DNA of 9,165 bases from an archaeon. GTDB lineage: Archaea; Asgardarchaeota; Hermodarchaeia; Hermodarchaeales; Hermodarchaeaceae. The stretch lies in NCBI GenBank assembly GCA_016550425.1, contig JABXGS010000132.1, forward strand, positions 1 through 9,165. The letters are read 5' to 3'. A model generated the notes under the pieces. It worked only from the letters and a program-made list of their open reading frames with translations, made no database searches and had not been told where the DNA came from. The first letter of the stretch is position 1. Each line of letters begins with the position of its first letter. Below, piece by piece: positions 7,495 to 9,165 of this stretch. The translations under genes and the position numbers were made by a program.

Positions 7495-7742
7495 TGGTGG
7501 TCGTATACCCTGAGGACAATATCGCTCCAGAACCAGCGCTTATGGTTCCTTTCGAAACCAGCACACTTAGGCGGTACGTGGCGGCCCGCTCAACATCTCG
7601 CCGAGGCTCGATGCGTACACGGCCGCTCGTTCAAACCGGTCTTTTACCGGAGCCTTTGTCCACGGTTCACCGTTCTAGTCGCCTAGCCCAGTGTGGACTA
7701 TCCATCCAATAACCATGGAATGGGTGATTCGTCTCGGGACCC

Positions 7743-7773
<31 letters not shown>

Positions 7774-7899
7774 GGACACAGCGTGGCTGCCCGGCGATGC
7801 CCCATCGGACAACCGGTACACCATAGGCTGCGATCCGCCGTTCCTCTCGTACCGAGCGGACCTTACCCTCAATCACCCAACGCACCCAAAAGAGAGAAT

Positions 7900-7930
<31 letters not shown>

Positions 7931-8101
7931 ATCCGTCACCACAGATGTGCTCACGTCCAGCGTGAAGCGTATTCAACTGCTGTTGACGCAGACATACATT
8001 CTTGTGTCCTTCGCTTTGGGGGGAGCACCGACCTAGTGGCCGTAGCAACCTCCACTTTAGGGGGAAGGATCACTGTACGTCTTCGTGCACACTGATGGTG
8101 T
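7931..8101 (-). other. ORF-less structured insertion in 23S rRNA (probable second intron)
   Basis: About 171 nt separate two stretches that are contiguous in other 23S rRNAs: GGGAACGUGA before and GCUGGGUUUAG after. The insert folds into a closed multi-branch RNA. The ends pair over 13 bp: CACCA/UGGUG, CAG/CUG and UGUGC/GCACA (8100-8087 with 7950-7937), each strand carrying one bulged U. Inside is a long arm, AGACGUACA/UGUAUGUCU (8082-8074 with 7998-7990), then GUG-A-UCCUUC/GAAGGA-CAC (8073-8064 with 8012-8004), capped by AGUGG/CCACU. Two hairpins follow: UCAAC-AGCA-GUUGA (7986-7973) and UUCACG-CUGGA-CGUGAG (7966-7950). CGU/ACG outside the terminal helix leaves a GAA bulge at the 5' boundary, so a cut there would match the expected exon end; the 3' boundary shows no clean bulge. 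I found no convincing group I core. A small archaeal intron is the best guess; a retained rRNA insertion is the alternative. Confidence 0.6.
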
Positions 8102-8968
8102 TCACGTTCCCTTTATTCTTCCATAAGAGTTTGCCATTCTCCGAGATTTTGGATGCAATATAGGAATCTCGCGAAGAAAGCGAGATTTTGACTTTCCTTC
8201 GACCGGTAAAACATGGATAGTCCGATCCTCCCGAATTTCTCGGGTTGAGATTTGAAGTGTTTCTAGAATAATCTTAATGTCTTCGAGTTTCTCTCGTGAT
8301 TTTTGAAACAGGCGGATATCTTTGCCAACATGTCCGTCAGTATCTGTAAACGCTGCCACGTAATATCTAGCTAGAGTTAACGGATTATCCGCTATTAGTT
8401 GCGGAACCCTTGATGGGTCGTTGCGTAAGTACACGAGATATTGTAGTAATGGCTTTGAATTGATTTGAATTCGTCGAGAATGGAACCTGACATTACACAA
8501 GAACTGTTGTTGGAACATCTTGGCTACAATACGAAGCCATTCTGCGCCTCCCGTTTTTTCTTGCCACACGATTACCATGAATTGGTTTCCTTTTTGCCAA
8601 AGGCAGCCATCATGAATTGTACCAAGTATGTAAGCAATCCGTGGATTGATGTAGTTCGGGATACAGACAGGTTTTGAGGCACTAGCAGACGCTCGTGTGC
8701 ACAGCGATTGTGCACCGATATCACTAGGATCAATATTCAAAGTGTCAAGTAAACGTTTGAGAATTCCAAGAGGAATGTCTCGACGACGTTTAAGGTAATG
8801 TCCTAATCTTGAAGCAGATATTGATAGTTCTCTTGCCAAAGCAACTTTTGTCCCATCCCAATGATTTGATACCAATTGAGCCAAATCGCTAGGAGGGTTC
8901 TTTATCCGAAGATCATCAGTGAGAAACTCAAGTAAATCAATGGGGAACTTAGGAAAGTCAATGGACAT
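8102..8968 (-). CDS. LAGLIDADG homing endonuclease encoded in a 23S rRNA intron
   Basis: The 288-residue product has two LAGLIDADG motifs, as in monomeric homing endonucleases: a compact first motif YILGTIHDG (113-121) and a second motif VAAFTDTDG (204-212), with Asp120 and Asp211 as the likely metal-binding acids. About 90 residues separate the motifs, the usual size of one alpha-beta repeat. Residues 39-80 (TKVALARELSISASRLGHYL and following) resemble an XRE-type helix-turn-helix and may help DNA binding. Such enzymes cut the intronless 23S allele so that repair copies the intron in; some also act as maturases. The ATG at 8968 lies 62 bases inside the predicted intron. The last six codons and the stop (…RIKGT*) lie beyond the predicted 3' splice site, so the C-terminus is read from rRNA exon sequence. 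The frame is intact and shows no sign of decay. Confidence 0.9.
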   Translation of the reverse strand: MSIDFPKFPIDLLEFLTDDLRIKNPPSDLAQLVSNHWDGTKVALARELSISASRLGHYLKRRRDIPLGILKRLLDTLNIDPSDIGAQSLCTRASASASKPVCIPNYINPRIAYILGTIHDGCLWQKGNQFMVIVWQEKTGGAEWLRIVAKMFQQQFLCNVRFHSRRIQINSKPLLQYLVYLRNDPSRVPQLIADNPLTLARYYVAAFTDTDGHVGKDIRLFQKSREKLEDIKIILETLQISTREIREDRTIHVLPVEGKSKSRFLREIPILHPKSRRMANSYGRIKGT

Positions 8969-9030
8969 ATCACTAGAAATGATTGCATCCAGATATTTAA
9001 CCTCGGGGAAAAGTGGCCTCTTACGGAATT
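8120..9030 (-). mobile_element. Archaeal bulge-helix-bulge intron carrying a homing endonuclease, in 23S rRNA
   Basis: The ends of this insert form a near-canonical archaeal splice motif. On the 5' strand the order is exon CCUGUU, bulge AAA (9032-9030), AUUC (9029-9026), CGUAAGAG (9025-9018). On the 3' strand it is CUCUUAUG (8129-8122), bulge GAA (8121-8119), GAAU (8118-8115), AAAGGG (8114-8109). This gives a 4-bp central helix AUUC/GAAU, two 3-nt bulges, an 8-bp inner helix and an imperfect outer helix. Cutting two bases into each bulge, as the tRNA splicing endonuclease does, yields the 911-nt intron given here. The ligated exon would then keep about six more bases than expected from other 23S rRNAs, so the borders may be off by several bases. 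Most of the intron is the endonuclease gene. The site is next to the A-loop, within the peptidyl-transferase region where archaeal rRNA introns cluster. Confidence 0.8.
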
Positions 9031-9165
9031 TTAACAGGCGTACAGCCTTACCCTTGGGAGCTAATGCACCCCCAGGATAGGAAGAGCCGACATCGAGGAA
9101 GCAAGCCGCGGGGTCGATATGGACTCTTGCCCGCGACGACTCTGTTACCCCTGGGGTAATTTTTC

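Larger units (their letters stand above)
7315..7566. other. Convergent spacer between the ClC stop and the 23S rRNA 3' end
   Basis: About 250 bases with no gene I can support and no 5S rRNA or tRNA recognised on either strand. It holds possible terminators for both flanking genes. On the rRNA strand, just beyond the approximate mature 23S end, 7559-7544 forms a tidy hairpin: stem GGUUUC/GGAACC closed by a GAAA tetraloop. This hairpin may be the last rRNA helix or a processing element in the trailer. Confidence 0.5.

Noticed and set aside
7949..7958. GGACGUGAGC inside the small insert as the real exon instead of the copy at 8110-8102
   Set aside because: It forms a hairpin with the preceding UUCACG, lacks the AAAGG needed for helix 90, and would still leave an 18-20 nt insert before GCUGGG.
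7931..9030. Both inserts as one large group I intron with the endonuclease in a loop
   Set aside because: A conserved 23S segment (AAAGGGAACGUGA) lies between them, the first insert has bulge-helix-bulge ends of its own, and ACUAGGUCGGUG in the second only superficially recalls a group I P7/P3 segment without a matching partner strand.

Overview
The window looks like a piece of an archaeal chromosome, most likely from an Asgard lineage (Thorarchaeota-like would fit; this is inference). The clues are an archaeal-type 23S rRNA sequence carrying a LAGLIDADG intron with a bulge-helix-bulge splice motif, TATA-like boxes at archaeal spacing, a Rab/Ras-like small GTPase, and surface proteins built as signal peptide, ectodomain, C-terminal membrane anchor and short basic tail.

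Left part (1-5061). The 3' part of a winged-helix regulator gene enters from the left edge on the + strand. It converges on a four-gene block on the - strand. In transcription order the block is a class I SAM-dependent methyltransferase (4387-5061), a membrane-anchored beta-lactamase-fold serine hydrolase (3092-4303), a Rab-like small GTPase (2464-3075) and a membrane-anchored Asp-box beta-propeller protein (678-2384). The hydrolase has its own TATA box. The GTPase starts 16 bases after the hydrolase stop, but it also has a TATA-like box of its own and a perfect 14-bp palindrome across the hydrolase stop codon. Two of these products are predicted cell-surface ectodomains and two are cytosolic; no pathway is evident.

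Middle part (5062-7314). A gap of about 420 bases with no convincing gene separates the methyltransferase from a divergent ClC chloride transporter/channel with two C-terminal CBS domains. The ClC keeps the external gating glutamate but has valine where proton-coupled ClC exchangers usually have the internal glutamate.

Right part (7315-9165). The 3' end of a 23S rRNA gene lies on the - strand and runs off the right edge. It covers the peptidyl-transferase loop, A-loop, sarcin-ricin loop and 3' end. It is interrupted twice within a few tens of nucleotides of mature rRNA. The first insert (in rRNA order) is an intron of about 0.9 kb encoding a two-motif LAGLIDADG homing endonuclease, with a near-textbook bulge-helix-bulge at its ends. 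The second is an insert of about 170 nt with no ORF that folds into a closed multi-branch RNA. Between them lies a tiny exon of roughly 13-19 nt matching the conserved stretch after the A-loop. No 5S rRNA follows the 23S in the window. The double insertion is the most notable content here.
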